Shown: positions 44,759 to 56,966 of the stretch, in pieces
How positions within the stretch are numbered: the stretch's first letter is position 1
Layout of the letters: each line of letters starts with the position of its first letter
Assembly (NCBI GenBank): GCA_020744225.1
Contig: JAGMWG010000017.1
Location: forward strand, 992,001 to 1,056,000
Direction: 5' to 3'
Source: Paraphoma chrysanthemicola
Lineage: Eukaryota > Ascomycota > Dothideomycetes > Pleosporales > Phaeosphaeriaceae
DNA: 64,000 bases
The notes under the pieces: generated by a model
The model's database searches: none
Told to the model about the DNA's origin: nothing
The model's input: only the letters and a program-made list of their open reading frames with translations
Program-made: the position numbers and the translations under genes

Positions 44759-47700
44759 TTAACCCGATTTACTCTGGTCCCCTTTTTCACGGAGCAAGGC
44801 CTGTAAACTCTATTGAAACTCATCGTTAGCAATCCATCATCACCGACAATCAAATTCGCATAGCTTGTAATGCGTATTGCTCACCTTGAGAGCAGAGCTG
44901 TCCGCAAGAAGCGTCGTGGCCAATAGCTTTTTGCGATCTTGAACCTTCAGAATATGCTAATTTGAGTCAGCTCATGCATCTCACGCGATATTAACGATGC
45001 TCTTACCTCTTCAAACGAATCCCTCATGATGTACCTAATCGTTGTGACCGGGCGTGTCTGGCCTAGACGATGGGCTCGCGCGAGTGCTTGATCCTCAAGT
45101 GAGGGGTTCCATTGCGGTTCGAGCAAGTGCACCCTCGAAGCAGCCGTAAGATCAAGTCTGTTGTCGAGGTTAAGAAAGGGTTTCAGCCAATGCACGAGAG
45201 ATAACTTACCCACAAGCGCCACACGAGATGGTGAGAAGTATTACTCGAATGTTGGGGTCGCTGCGGAGCCGGTTGACCGCGTATGCGCGGTTCTTGGGAG
45301 CTACGCTGCCATCGATGCGGACAGATCTGATGCTCTCAGCTGCAAGTCCCCATTCGACCATGTCAAGGCTTGTGGTCCAACAAGAGAATACAACGCTGGG
45401 ATGTGTTAGTAGGCAGGTGGTAGCTCAGCTTGAATAGGACTGACTGCTTCTCGGTCGGGCATGACTTGATCTGCTCGATCAATGCTCGCACTTTTGATGA
45501 AGTCGTGATCTCTGAGATATTATACTCATCACTAATATTTCCTCCACCTTCTGACATCTCTCGCGTTGGGGTCAGTAGCGGCGTACGTATCGAAGAAGCC
45601 AAAGGTAGGAGAGGGCAGGAAGCTGAGCCGTTCGTGCAACCACACGGACTCGCAGATCGGAATTGCAGAAGCTGTGTACATGCAGCACAATACATCCTAC
45701 CACAAGATGAGTAGTATGTATTCGAGGTCGGTTTAGGTCCTAGCCCTTCATCGATGGAGGGCAGGCTGACTGGGTCTTGGCATTGAGTACACATGTCTTC
45801 TCCCAGTGAGATGCGAACGCCAATTGTTGCTTGAAGATACACGTCCAATGCCACTGGTTCCTTCAGGCTGCTTTGGTGAGGTGCATGGGTTCCAAGATTA
45901 CATATGACACGAAGCTTGTTGATCTGTTGGATTGTAGCGACCCAGGAGCTATACCGTGGCTGGTTGAGCAAATCTGCAACTGGCTGTGCCACACAGAGAT
46001 AGTGTTCTTCTTCTCGCTCGTCAAAGGAGACCTTTAGGATCTTGTCTGTTCTGGGCGGTAAGTCCAACACTCTCTTCGTTCTGCGGAGCATGAAACAGGA
46101 AAGCAGTGTTTTGAAAATCGCAGTCGCTTCATCCACCGGTTTATCGCGCCAGAGCTGCGAAAGGTCTTGGTCAAAGGTCTTTGGATCGTTGTAAGGAGCA
46201 AATTGGAGGAACTTGAACAAGCCAAGAAAGTCAGTAAGACTGTTTTGAACCGGTGTTCCAGAGATGGCCCATCTGGTCTTAGACTTGAGCGCTGCAATGG
46301 CTCGTGCGGTCGACGTCCTATGGTTTCTGACTATGTGCGCTATTGAATGGTCAGCACAATCTTTTGTTTTGGGCGCATCGGGAGACATGTCCAACCTTCA
46401 TCCAGAATGATACGCCTCCAGACATAGGCGGACAGAGAGCCCGGAGCAGCTGATCCGCTTCTTTGTTCATACGCGATTGTCTGATATGTAGTGAAGACAA
46501 TGTTCGGTAACACCGTATCCGGGAGTAGTTGCAATTTGTTCTTCCCGTGGTGGACAAAGATCGAAAGTTGCCCTCTATGAACGTGGCTTGACATTCGTCA
46601 GCGCAGCGCAGCATGCAAAATTGAGGCAACATACGTTTCTAACTGAGAAGTCCAAACTGGAATCACTAATGAGACCATTAGCCTATTGTTTCGACCACTT
46701 ATGAAATAAAGTCTTACAGCTCAAAGGCAGTATGATTAAGGTCGAACGAGACTCCGCTTCATGATCATGCTTTTTAGATGACAATTGTTCGAGGTACTGA
46801 GCGTGATCAGAAGCAATCAAGGCAATCATGGTCAACGTCTTTCCCAGGCCCATCTCATCAGCAAGAAGGCCGCCTCTCCATAAAGGTCCAGGCTCGTCTT
46901 GATACTGATTCGTAACAATGTTCGTAAAGCTTATGAACGATTCGTCAGCAATTCCTGGTTTACACAAGGTATTTTGAACACTGACCCGCGTCCAGTCGAC
47001 AGCGGCGCCCACAATCCGATGAAGTTTTCACAGGGATGCCGCCCTCGCTCACGTCTGAGCAGGAAGGTCAGTGCTTCGCGTTGGTGCCTATGATCAAGAT
47101 ACGATTAGAGAGTTCGAATAATAATGTCGCTTTGATTAACATACTTTTGTAAGGATGTGCGAAGGGATGCAGGTGTAGGTGTCTCTTCCAGAGAGTCAGT
47201 CGTTTCGAATCCTTCAAAAATATCTTGAAAGGTTTGGGTGAAGTCCTCTATTGAGTGCTCGGGCGTTCGGGATAGACTGGACGTCGTCGCGGGTGTCTCA
47301 TGTATGCTGAATAGACACTGTGCGTTCATGTACGGGACATCGCGGTCGCAGCCACTAGGGTCTTGTAAGAAGCACTTGCACTGTGTCATGAAATCTCCGA
47401 CATCCTCAAAACGATACTTGGGGCCATATATGATGATGCTCAAATATCCAAGCATTCGTCTTGCGAGCTTTTTTCCTTGGACGGGCCCAATGGCTTCTCG
47501 CCGGAGAGTCAATTGATATTCCAGCTCCGTGTCGTCGACTAGCCTCGACAACACCTCACTCATATGCCCAGCTGGTTTTCCAAGACGTTCCTTTGTCTCC
47601 GCATGGTCTAAATGACCCGTAGACGTGGCAGAGGCGGGTACAGCGATGGATGCGGGAAGGGTCGTTGTCTTGTGCGCAGCAATGACGGGGCAATCTACCA

Positions 47701-47929
47701 GCTATATCGATTAGCAAGGGTAACACCGTATTGGCGTGAAACTTACCATGCCGAAGCACACAACAGTGCTGTCTGTGATTGTACCATCATGGTTGGAAGC
47801 GTCGAGGACGACTCTTGGAGGCTCAACGAAGGCGTAGACCGCCCCTTCCGCACCAACATCGATGCGCAACCGCTTTGACGAAAGCTCCCGTGACTCGCAG
47901 GGAGTTCTGGAGCGGATTACTGTGTTCAT
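44759..47929 (-). CDS. SNF2-family ATPase with RING-like insert (HLTF/RAD5 type)
   Basis: Nuclear DNA-dependent ATPase of about 876 aa in eleven exons: 47929-47747, 47701-47145, 47087-46986, 46929-46718, 46665-46635, 46586-46396, 46339-45445, 45395-45210, 45157-45007, 44956-44885 and 44809-44759. Every join keeps phase; introns are 45-75 nt. Motif I is GGLLADEMGLGKTLTMIALI, motif II is DEAH (rebuilt across an intron), motif III SKTRWAISGTPVQN, and the C-terminal lobe has VVFSCWTTSLDM, RIDGSVAPKNRAYAV and QALARAHRLGQTRPV. A Cys-rich insert near residues 640-695 (CTQCQD ... CGRMYCAAC ... CGC ... C) looks like a RING finger, as in HLTF/RAD5 proteins of DNA damage tolerance. The last two exons are the least certain. 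Confidence 0.87.
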
Positions 47930-48261
47930 ATCGCCATTCAATAGCAGAAGACATGGCTACACGAGCACGCCGCCTGGACTGGGGAGGTCGATGAGGGGAT
48001 CGCGGAAGAAGCGCGCAGTGAGGCGGAGCGTTCAGGCCGCAGCAGGAAGCACCAAGGCTGAATCGCCCAGCCACTGCCCGACATTAAGAAGCGGACATTT
48101 CTCTGCACACACACGGAAGAAGGACATTTGCTTCACAGCGCGGACCCCACTGGAATCGTGTTGTTTGTCGCAAAACTGCACCTGTCAAGCCGAAGTTGCG
48201 CGTCTCCCGCTTGCCGCGGCCCGGCACCCCACCTTCTCCACGTACGGCCAGTTCCACAACA
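47930..48261. promoter_or_regulatory. Short divergent promoter between SNF2 and NLR-like genes
   Basis: Only 332 bp separate the start codons of the minus-strand SNF2 gene and the plus-strand NACHT/ankyrin gene, so regulatory sequence is shared. No specific factor site recognised. Confidence 0.5.
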
Positions 48262-51200
48262 ATGACGACACGCCCGCTAGCAGCTTCTGCTCAAGCCCAT
48301 ATTATCATTCGCACCGCATTTGACGAATTCAATAACATTGTTTCCAACGATGAAAAGCACATCTTCAATGACACCACTCTGCAAGATGTCAGAGTCGAAG
48401 CGCTGCAGATTGAGCGAGGCCTGCGCGAGAGACGGCTGCAGAAGAACATGCTTCGGCTAGAGCCCTTTCTCAAGGGTCTCGAGCGGTACTCTAAGGTGAT
48501 GGACGTTCTCTGTAATGGTACTCCATTCTTACCTTGGGTTTGGGCGCCGCTCAAACTTATACTTCTGGTGAGTCTGAACCTCTCAACCTCACCTGCTCCA
48601 CAAAAGCAGGCCTGGGCTCTTATTAATGAATGACCCAAAGACAGCTCTCGATGTTCTGAACGCCTTCGAGAAGCTGGTTGAAGCCTATGGCAAAGTAGCA
48701 CATGTGTTACCCCGTCTCGAACGATTCTCCGCTGCCTTCAATTACGACGTCAGCTTCCAGAACGTACTCGCATTGGTTTACGCGGACATTCTCGACATCC
48801 ATCGCAACTCGTACGCATTAGTTCGCAAAAGATGTAGTCTATTCAAGCCTAGTTGTTTGTCAAGTCTAACGTGCGCTAGCGTGGAAAATATTGTTCGGCT
48901 CTACTTGGGCGAGGTTCGAGACTCGATTCGGCGGCATCCTTCAACGACTTGCATATCACAGTGACCTTCTCGACAGAGAGGCATATGCTATAAACATTTC
49001 TGAGACACTGAGTCACAACAATGAAGAGCTCCTGCGATGGGAACGTCAAGACACTGAGTTGGAAGCTTTCAAACGGCACAGAGTTTTCTCTTGGCTTAGG
49101 ATGGATGAGTCCTCTCCAGAGCATACGTTGAGCAAGCACTGCGATGATTCCCTTCCAACCAGCTGCGATTGGTTCATGAATCAGGACAAGATGCAGCTTT
49201 GGCAAAACGATGGTAGCGAGAATGCCTTAGTCTGGATCACTGGCAAACCGGGGGCAGGTATGTTCATCCGCAACGATCGTGAGATATTATACTCACATCA
49301 TGACACAGGCAAGTCCGTTCTCTGCTCTAACATCATCCAGAGAACTCAATCCAGTGGACTTGAAGTCCTCTACTACTTCTGCAGCTACCTGGGCGATTCT
49401 ACTGACCGATGCTCACGACTTCTTCGTTCCCTGGCCTACCAAATCATACAGAAGCGGCAAGATCTTGCCACGTACGTGTACGATAATTACACCTCGCATA
49501 GGCCAGATGAAAAGATCATGATAGAGCTCTTGCAACAGCTACTGCCAGAGCTAGGATCTACCCGCATAGTCATTGATGGTGTCGACGAGTGGAATGCACA
49601 TCAGCATGAGCTATTGACGCACCTTAAGAAATTGATCCGAACGGACGCCAGTCTGAAAATTTGTAAGATTCTCATCTCCAGTCGAGATACTTTGGAATTT
49701 TCAAGGAACCTCGCCAAACGAAACAAGACAATCGCGTTCTCGAACCTCAGTGATAGGCAAGAAAGCATCGCTATCAAGCACTCGATATCATGTTTCGTGG
49801 AAGCAAGACTCAACGATTTGCCATCTCATTTCGACGACCTAGACCCCGAAGGCTTGATCACGGCGCGCATCAAGCGAAAGTTGATTGAGATGTCGAACGG
49901 TAATGCCTCTGAACGCGAAAAAGATATTCACTGACCGTGTATTAGGCATGTTTCTATGGGTGCGTTTAGTTCTTGATTCTTTCAACTCAATCTACAGCCC
50001 AGAAGACCTGAGCAACATAGTTGACAATCTTCCATCTGATCTGAACTCTCTGTATGCGCAAATCTTCCGTGGCCTTTGCAGCATCGAGGGACCTCAGAGC
50101 TATGGTGGAGTTCCGCGCATCATCAGCTGGATTTGCCACGCTCAACGACCTTTGCATAAGTATGAGCTGACCCACGCCATTTCCATTGGGTCCATACATG
50201 AACGTGCCAACAACCAGAGCATTCCGGTGGTCAATATCCTCGATCACTGCAAGCCACTGATAGAGTTCAGACAGGATGGGACAGTAGTCTTTGTCCACTT
50301 CTCGGTAAAAGAGTATGCACTCCATTCTGCCAAAACACGGCTACTGAAAGGTCTACAGATTCTTCTTAGCTTGTGCAGCACCTGGAATCATACCATCTCT
50401 CCAAGCTCAACTTGACATTGCATCAGCTAGCGTGGGACTACTTGTGAAAGGTCTGAAGCTTCTGATGCCTACTGTTGGGCAAGCAGACGTCTTGGTGAAG
50501 ATCGCCGGTGGCTCTTACCGACTCCTCACATATGCACTCGAGTTCTGGATCGAACACTGCCTGCTCTACGTTACTTCGGTCGGATATTCTGGCGTGCAAG
50601 AGGTACTCTCGGAGAGAATGGCGCGATTGCAAGAGGAGCACGACTATATGGTACGCAGGCTGCATCACACAGTGCACCAACGACATGCCGACGCGCTGCC
50701 TTCCGAGACCGAAGTCGACCAAAGAGTTGATCTCTACACTGATCGACCAGCACAGACTATCATGAGAGACCACTTACTGACACGAAAGCTTGTCAGTCTA
50801 AAACATTGCGAGAACGGTAAAGGTACTGCCCAAAGGGTCTTGTTGCTGGAGTCCACTAACGATTGCAGATGCGGAAAGCTCCATGGAACAACATGATCCC
50901 ACACTCCTCAGCAAATTGGCCATCGAGTTTGAAGACATTCGCGTTCACCTATTGTCGCATTCAACAGTAGAAAATGTTTCCCCTTCCTACCTTTCATCCT
51001 TTCAGAAATCGTACGCATCCATCACACTCCGTTGTCGATTCCCTAATTGTTTGTGGGCACCAGAAGGCTTTTCATCCGAGCAGCTGAGAATTCGCCATGA
51101 GTCATGTCATGTCCAGCGTATCTACTGCAAGATGGAGTCCTGCCAGTACCACCGGACTGGCTTCACGACCAGAACCGCGCATGACAAGCACGTTCGGAAC

Positions 51201-52607
51201 TTCCATCAGGCAACTTTAGCTGTCATAGTCCCCCCGAAGATCAGAAGGGTTGGCAAGGCGCAAGACATTCGCCTCGCTCTGAGAACAAAAAATGATTCTC
51301 CGGAACAGAACCACAATCCTCCTCAGCGTTTATCATCTACTGCTGTCAAATCTAAAACCCGCGATGCAGGCGCTGAGGAAAGAGCAGATATGTCACCTAC
51401 ATACACAGTGCCCGAGAAAACTGACAGACTCGGTGCGACACGTCTAGCGAGAGAAGCGGAGAAAGGCGACTTGGACGGAGTCAAAGCGGCTTACGCAATT
51501 GCTCCAGATGAACTAGACCTGCATGATTATACGGGAATTACTCCTCTGCAAAAGGCTGCCATTCATGGCTGGGATGATATTGTAGCCTTCCTCCTTGGAG
51601 AAGGCTGTCGAACAGATTGTATGTCAATTGATCGCGATACACCCCTTATCGGTGCTACAGAGAACTCCTACCTACACGTCATCAAGCTTCTCCTCAGCAA
51701 AGGCGTTGATCCGCATCATCAAAACAACAAAGGGCAGCGTGCCATTGATGTTCTACATTGGAACGACGAGGAAGCCGACGAAATCTTCGTGGAGCTCAAA
51801 CGAGCTATGCGGCGCCACCGTCAACCTTCCGAGGACGCTGCATCGTCTCCTCAAAGTCAATTCAGAAGCCCCTCCAGACTGCACCTCGACGATTACAGCG
51901 TTGAGACTCTGATAGAGAAATGCAGTGACGGTGATGTCCTCGCCGTTAGAGAATTAATCAACAGCGATATCAAACCAAGCATTACATGCGGTATCGCTGC
52001 TGCGAGGGGTGGCCATCATGATATCCTCCGTATCCTGCTCGCCAACGGCTTGCCGTCAAATCTAGATCCAGCGAGGAACTCAGGGACGCCCATGACTGCT
52101 GCCATAGGGCGGGGGCATATAAACGTCATCAACCTACTACTAGAACAAGATGGCTTTGACCCTACTATACGGAATCGCAAAGGCCAGAAGTACTATGAAA
52201 TTGCTGAGGAACGACAGGGTCTACGGTGGGAAGAAGAGAGAACTATCTTGAAGCAGGCAAATGACAACTACGAAGTACATCGAAGGAGTGCCATGGAGGA
52301 GCCTGATTCAGCAGCACTGCACGCACGCCACAAGCGAAGCCCCTTGCCTCGATCTGGCTCGAAAAAGCTTCGGCGGCTGAAAACTAGTACGAACGTAAAG
52401 CGGCGAAAGCGAGTTCTAAGCGACCGTTTGTCTACGGATGAAAGCGACGACGAGGTTCGGCCGCCAATGCGCAAAGCGAGGAGACAATTGGCCTCACAGC
52501 TGGAAGTCAAGGCAGAGTTAGACTTCGATGTTGATACTTTCATGGCAGAGTCGGGCTTCAACGTTGATGCAGAGTCGGACGTCGACGTCGATCCTTTTAT
52601 GTTTTAA
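48262..52607 (+). CDS. NLR-like protein: NACHT, zinc fingers, ankyrin repeats
   Basis: About 1340 aa in seven exons: 48262-48567, 48641-48833, 48880-49257, 49309-49899, 49946-50350, 50406-50816 and 50869-52607, all in phase. The N-terminal 270 residues (LEPFLKGLERYSKVMDVL, KLVEAYGKVAHVLPRLERF) match the helical region known as DUF7708 in fungal STAND proteins. The NACHT P-loop is ITGKPGAGKSVL (about residue 293, rebuilt across an intron), Walker B is RIVIDGVDEW, followed by a winged-helix region. Two C2H2-like fingers (CRFPNC...H...H and CKMESC...H...H) lie near residues 815-870, and ankyrin repeats (GITPLQKAAIHGWDDIVAFL) cover about 945-1225. The tail has basic clusters and an acidic end. 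Such proteins are candidate fungal immune or incompatibility receptors. Confidence 0.87.
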
Positions 52608-53182
52608 CGACGCTTGCTAGAAGCACCCAACCATGCACCCAGCTTTTCCGATCAAGCCCTCATAGGATACTTTTTCTTTTGATCTCATTACCTAGCAAAT
52701 GCACTAACAATGACGAGTTCATTGCCTGGTCTCTTCTCGAGTATCAAGCGCAGATAGCACGACGTCTGTTGATGACGAAATTTTGCCCAACCACCATTCG
52801 CTCTAGATGGTTTTTCCTTCTGTGCACTTTGGTAGACAGAGCTTTGCACATATAAGATGATGCCTATGACCATTTTAAACTTCATTCTTTAAGATTTGTA
52901 TCCTGCATACTACCAGTTCAACAACTGCAACTCAGGCTTTGACCCTACTGTACTGCGCCGTGCGAATTCAAGGCTTCATGGTAACATATTTCGCTTGAGT
53001 AGTTTTGTGCTCTTTGGAAGGTTGTTAGTTCAGCGCTTTGCTTATTTAGGAAAGGCGTCTTTTCGTCGAAAACACGCTACTAGTCGCGCGAACCGTCCCA
53101 TGAATTACCAACATAACATCTTCCGCATCATTTTTACTGCTTACCACAATGACTGTTGCCTCAGGCTCCCCTTGTCTACATC
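52608..53182. other. Convergent 3' intergenic region
   Basis: About 575 bp between two convergent genes; AT-rich in places. No gene recognised. A short frame reading into the transporter gene from 52896 is a shadow. Confidence 0.5.
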
Positions 53183-55038
53183 TCAATTCTTTTGCAATGC
53201 TGTGGGCAGCGTAGTTTCGGAGGTGGTGCTTCCCTCCTTTAGCCCACAGAGCTTCTCATCGCCACCGATATACACCTCGTGTCCTTGCACTACCTGCGGC
53301 GGATCTTGCTTTGGCAAATTTTTGAAGATGACCGGCATCAGTGCCGCCAGGACGACGCCAAGACCCAATGCGGCGGTCGACACCGCAAATCCTTTGAGAT
53401 TCCGCGGCCCTTCAGCGCTGGGCCAAAGGAAGCTTCCGTAGATGAAGCTTGTATGGCCGAGCGAGTTGACGAGAGCGATTGCGATTGACCGCTTGCGTAC
53501 TGGTTGCGACATGACTTCGCTGGTCCAGTTGAGGATCAGAGGTACCGTTGTGTACATTCCACCAATTAGAAGACACATCATGACGTATTTGACGACGTTA
53601 TTGCTGACCAGGAGAGACACCAGTGCTGCAATGGCGGCGAGTCCGAGTAGACCGGCGTTGTGCCATCTGCGGTCTTGTGTTTTGTCCGATGTCCAGGACC
53701 TGGTGAAGAAGGCACGATCAGCGGCTTTTCTCAAGAATACTATGGGTCGAAAGTACTCACCAAACTAGCTGAAATACGACGCCTGACATCCAGATTGGCA
53801 CAGTCATCCATTGAGCACTGACTTTGCTGTATCCCATTCCTCTCAGCATTGTTGGGATGAAGTATGAGATTGTCAAGGCAAGCAAGTTGGCGGAGTAAAG
53901 AAGTAAGAAGCAATACGTGCGACCATCCTTGAGTACGGAAACGAATGCCTGCAGCGGCGAGAGCGCGGATTCCTCCGCTTCCCAAGGTTGGTCTCGTTCG
54001 CGCAGAATGCGAACGTGCGCCAGAAGTCGTTGTTCGGGGGAAAGCATCTTGGAATTGATCGGCCAATCTGGCAGGACGAAGTAGACTGACGAGTGTGATG
54101 TGTCAGTCAGGATAGAAGGTTGCGCCTAAGATGCACTTACGACCGAAGCCACACACTATTGTGACAACGCTCTCTATCAAGAGCAGCCATCGCCATCCTG
54201 GAATACCTCGAGCGCCGTCGAGACTGGCAATGACTGATCCTGCCATGATACCGCCGAGCGCGGGAGAAACGCATCCAGAGGTATAGAAGATGCAGAAACG
54301 CTTGCCTATGGGGTCGCCATCAGTTATGATGCGGGCCAAAGGTGATTCAGTCATGCTTACCGACTTCTTTTTTCGTGTACCAACACGTGAGGATGAAAAG
54401 TGCACCAGGATACAAGCCCGCTTCAATCGCACCGAGGAAAAAGCGACCAACGAGCAATCCGGTTGCACTTTTCGTCTGTGACATACCAAGGACTACGCAC
54501 CCCCAAACCCAGACAATTGTGGCTGCGCGCAGAAGGATTGTCAGCGTTCGCTCAATGGAGGTCTTGTTCATCCGGCTAGCATACATAGGTAGATCGAAGG
54601 TTGGACCTTCATCAAAATCATGTTCGAAGGCACTTCAAAGATGACGTACGCCACGAAGAAGAGCGAGACAAGCATCGCGTACTCTGCTTGACGTCAGCTT
54701 CATGGTCATCCCTTTCCTCCTCTGTAGTGCAGCAACCTACGATTGTCCGAAAGCCCGAGATCTTCACTCATACCCGCCGCGTTCGCATTTGCAATATTGC
54801 TCCGATCAAGGTGGGCGAGGATGTACATCCACCAGAGGATTGGCAATAGAATAAAGTCAATCTTGCGAACAAGACGTTTCTCTTCCGCGGTGTCTGGAAC
54901 ATATGATTGAAGAGCTTCAAGAATAGCCGCATCTTCGATTTCTCCATGATGAGTGTGCGCACCGCCCTTCTCATTCGCTGGATATGATCTTTGTCCTTGC
55001 TCCGTGTCTACCGGCTCGATGCCGCTGCCGGACAGCAT
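53183..55038 (-). CDS. MFS transporter, anion:cation symporter (Dal5/allantoate permease-like)
   Basis: 521 aa in six exons: 55038-54741, 54683-54585, 54522-54361, 54305-54141, 54085-53761 and 53699-53183. Introns of 55-62 nt with CTGAC-type branch sites keep phase throughout. Landmarks are KIDFILLPILWWMYILAHLD with DRSNIANA at the first helix, LFFVAYVIFEVPSNMILMKV, GRFFLGAIEAGLYPG, GGIMAGSVIASLDG and GWRWLLLIE. This is the ACS family of fungal permeases for allantoate, nicotinate, vitamins and other organic anions. The substrate cannot be read from sequence. It is divergent from the haloacid dehalogenase gene (606 bp between starts), which suggests they work together on one small organic acid or amine. 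Confidence 0.9.
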
Positions 55039-55644
55039 AGTGTCGAAGGTTCAGCAAATATGTGGTGGAAATTATTACTGTGAGCGCCGAAGATAATTGC
55101 TGGACGTATATCGCGCGGACTCCTGGCTTAAGTCGTCTCAAGAGCGCAGCTTTAATGGTTGTTGCTGGATTCGGTTCATTTTAGAAACCTCCTCAAGTAC
55201 GTCGCATACTTGCTGCCAATCATTCTCTCCGCACTGCTCTGGTCTAATCTCACAGCTCCCATGACTTAGAACTTCGCCAAGTTGATTGTTCAAGTGCAAT
55301 ACCCCGCTTCCTATCTCTCGTATCAGTGTTCAGAATCTCGGCAGAATCCCGGGCATGGTCGTCGACTGGATGGATGCAGGGGTTGGTGTGGAGACGCCAA
55401 GGCGATTGATGGTTGGCCAAGAATCAGGTGGATAATGTTGATCATCTAGAGGAACCCGCCCGTATCTCTTCCGGACCGTCTCAAGCTCCAAGGCCTTGGT
55501 TACGATGCTTGGATGCGAGACCACTTTGCTTTCAGCCTATCTTTCAGCCTCATCATTTTCGCAAGCGACTTCAGCAGCTACTACTAGGATCGCCGACTTC
55601 AAGAGCTGGCAGCGTCACTGAAAGCAAACCTGAGTAACCCCAAG
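55039..55644. promoter_or_regulatory. Divergent promoter region, transporter and haloacid dehalogenase
   Basis: About 600 bp between divergent starts. No recognised gene or known factor site. It probably drives both genes. Confidence 0.4.
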
Positions 55645-56441
55645 ATGACAACGACATCCGCAAAGCACGTTGTTTTCGACATTGTCGGCACCTGCGTCTC
55701 ATACGATGCGCTCTTCGACGCCATTGACCACCAATTGGGCGATAAATTACGCGCTGAAGGCATCAAGCCACGACTTTTCGGCTATCTCTGGATTGAAGTC
55801 ACAGAAAGAGAGTACACCTACCTCAGCATGAACGGACGGTATATTGGCTTCCGCGAGATTTTCATAAGCCTCTTTTACCGCATGCTTTACATGTCCGGCA
55901 TCCAGGATCCGCATTCCTTTGCCAGCGACGAGGATTTACAGTACATCTTACAACAATATAAGAAGCTCGAAGCACGCCCCGGTATTGCAGAGTGCTTTCA
56001 AATGCTGCGAGATGCTGGCTTTACGGTATGGGCTTTGACAGCAGGGGATGTGGAGCGCGTTGGTGGCTACTTCACTCACAACGCGATTCCTATGCCCAAA
56101 GAAAACTTCATATCTTGCGACTCAATCCAAGTTGGAAAGCCGGATCCGAAGGTGTACCAAATGATGTTGGAGAGACTTGGCAATGACGAGAAATGGTTTG
56201 CAGCAGCACATAATTGGGACGTCGCAGCTGCAAAACTACAAGGGTAAGTGGTTACACACTCATGCGATTGTATCGTAGCAGTACATCTGACTTTCCCAGG
56301 TTCAAGGCTGCGTACTGCACCATTTGGGAGAAGATTCGATGCGACGACCTCTTTGGCAAGATGGATGTCACTGCAGATACGTTTCCTGAGATGGCTCGTG
56401 GTATCATTGCTGCTTCAAATGGTGCATCTAGCTCGAGTTAG
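55645..56441 (+). CDS. Type II 2-haloacid dehalogenase-like hydrolase (HAD superfamily)
   Basis: 246 aa in two exons, 55645-56243 and 56300-56441, with a 56-nt intron (GTAAGT donor, CTGAC branch, CCCAG acceptor). HAD motif I is HVVFDIVGTCVSYDAL with nucleophile D12. Motif II is the threonine of VWALTAGD, motif III the lysine of GKPDPKVYQM, and motif IV the aspartate of AHNWDVAAAK. Length and cap region suit the haloacid dehalogenase branch. In that branch the second Asp after the nucleophile (DxYGT) is often replaced, as here (DIVGT). The true fungal substrate need not be halogenated. The gene is co-oriented with the FAD oxidoreductase 525 bp downstream. Confidence 0.88.
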
Positions 56442-56966
56442 ATCGAAGATATCCGAACCTTGCCTGAAATTTCCATCTTAACCTTGACAGATGCCTTTTG
56501 GGTTACTGATCGCCGTGCCAAGTGACCATGAAGCAGAAGGATTGCCGAGTATGCAACTTGGGGTTCTTAGACGACTTAGCGCTACACCCCACCTTTCAAC
56601 CCCGGGATGTGAGTATGTATTCTTGCTGATCTGCACTGACTAGGTTAGTCCGATAACGGGTCTGTTTCCTCGCCTCATCCCACTTTCGTTCGATAACCCC
56701 ACCACACATCGCCAAGAGGATCGTTTCAACACTGCGGGCACATTTGACGCTGGAGACGCCTTGCGTGCGGGGACGGAAGATTCTTGAGTGCGGCAGTCGC
56801 TGTGCAGATGCCAAGTATTCGCACACGACGATCAAATGCTATCCTCCACCGGAGACGGATTAGTCGATGGCCGAGGTCGGTTTTCGGAACACTACACGCT
56901 TGTATCAAAGTGAAGGCAGTTCTTGAGAGCGTGTCGTGGCCGTCGCGAAACAGCTAGCTCCGCAAG
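56442..56966. other. Intergenic, promoter of the FAD oxidoreductase
   Basis: About 525 bp between two co-directional genes. Nothing recognised. Confidence 0.45.
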
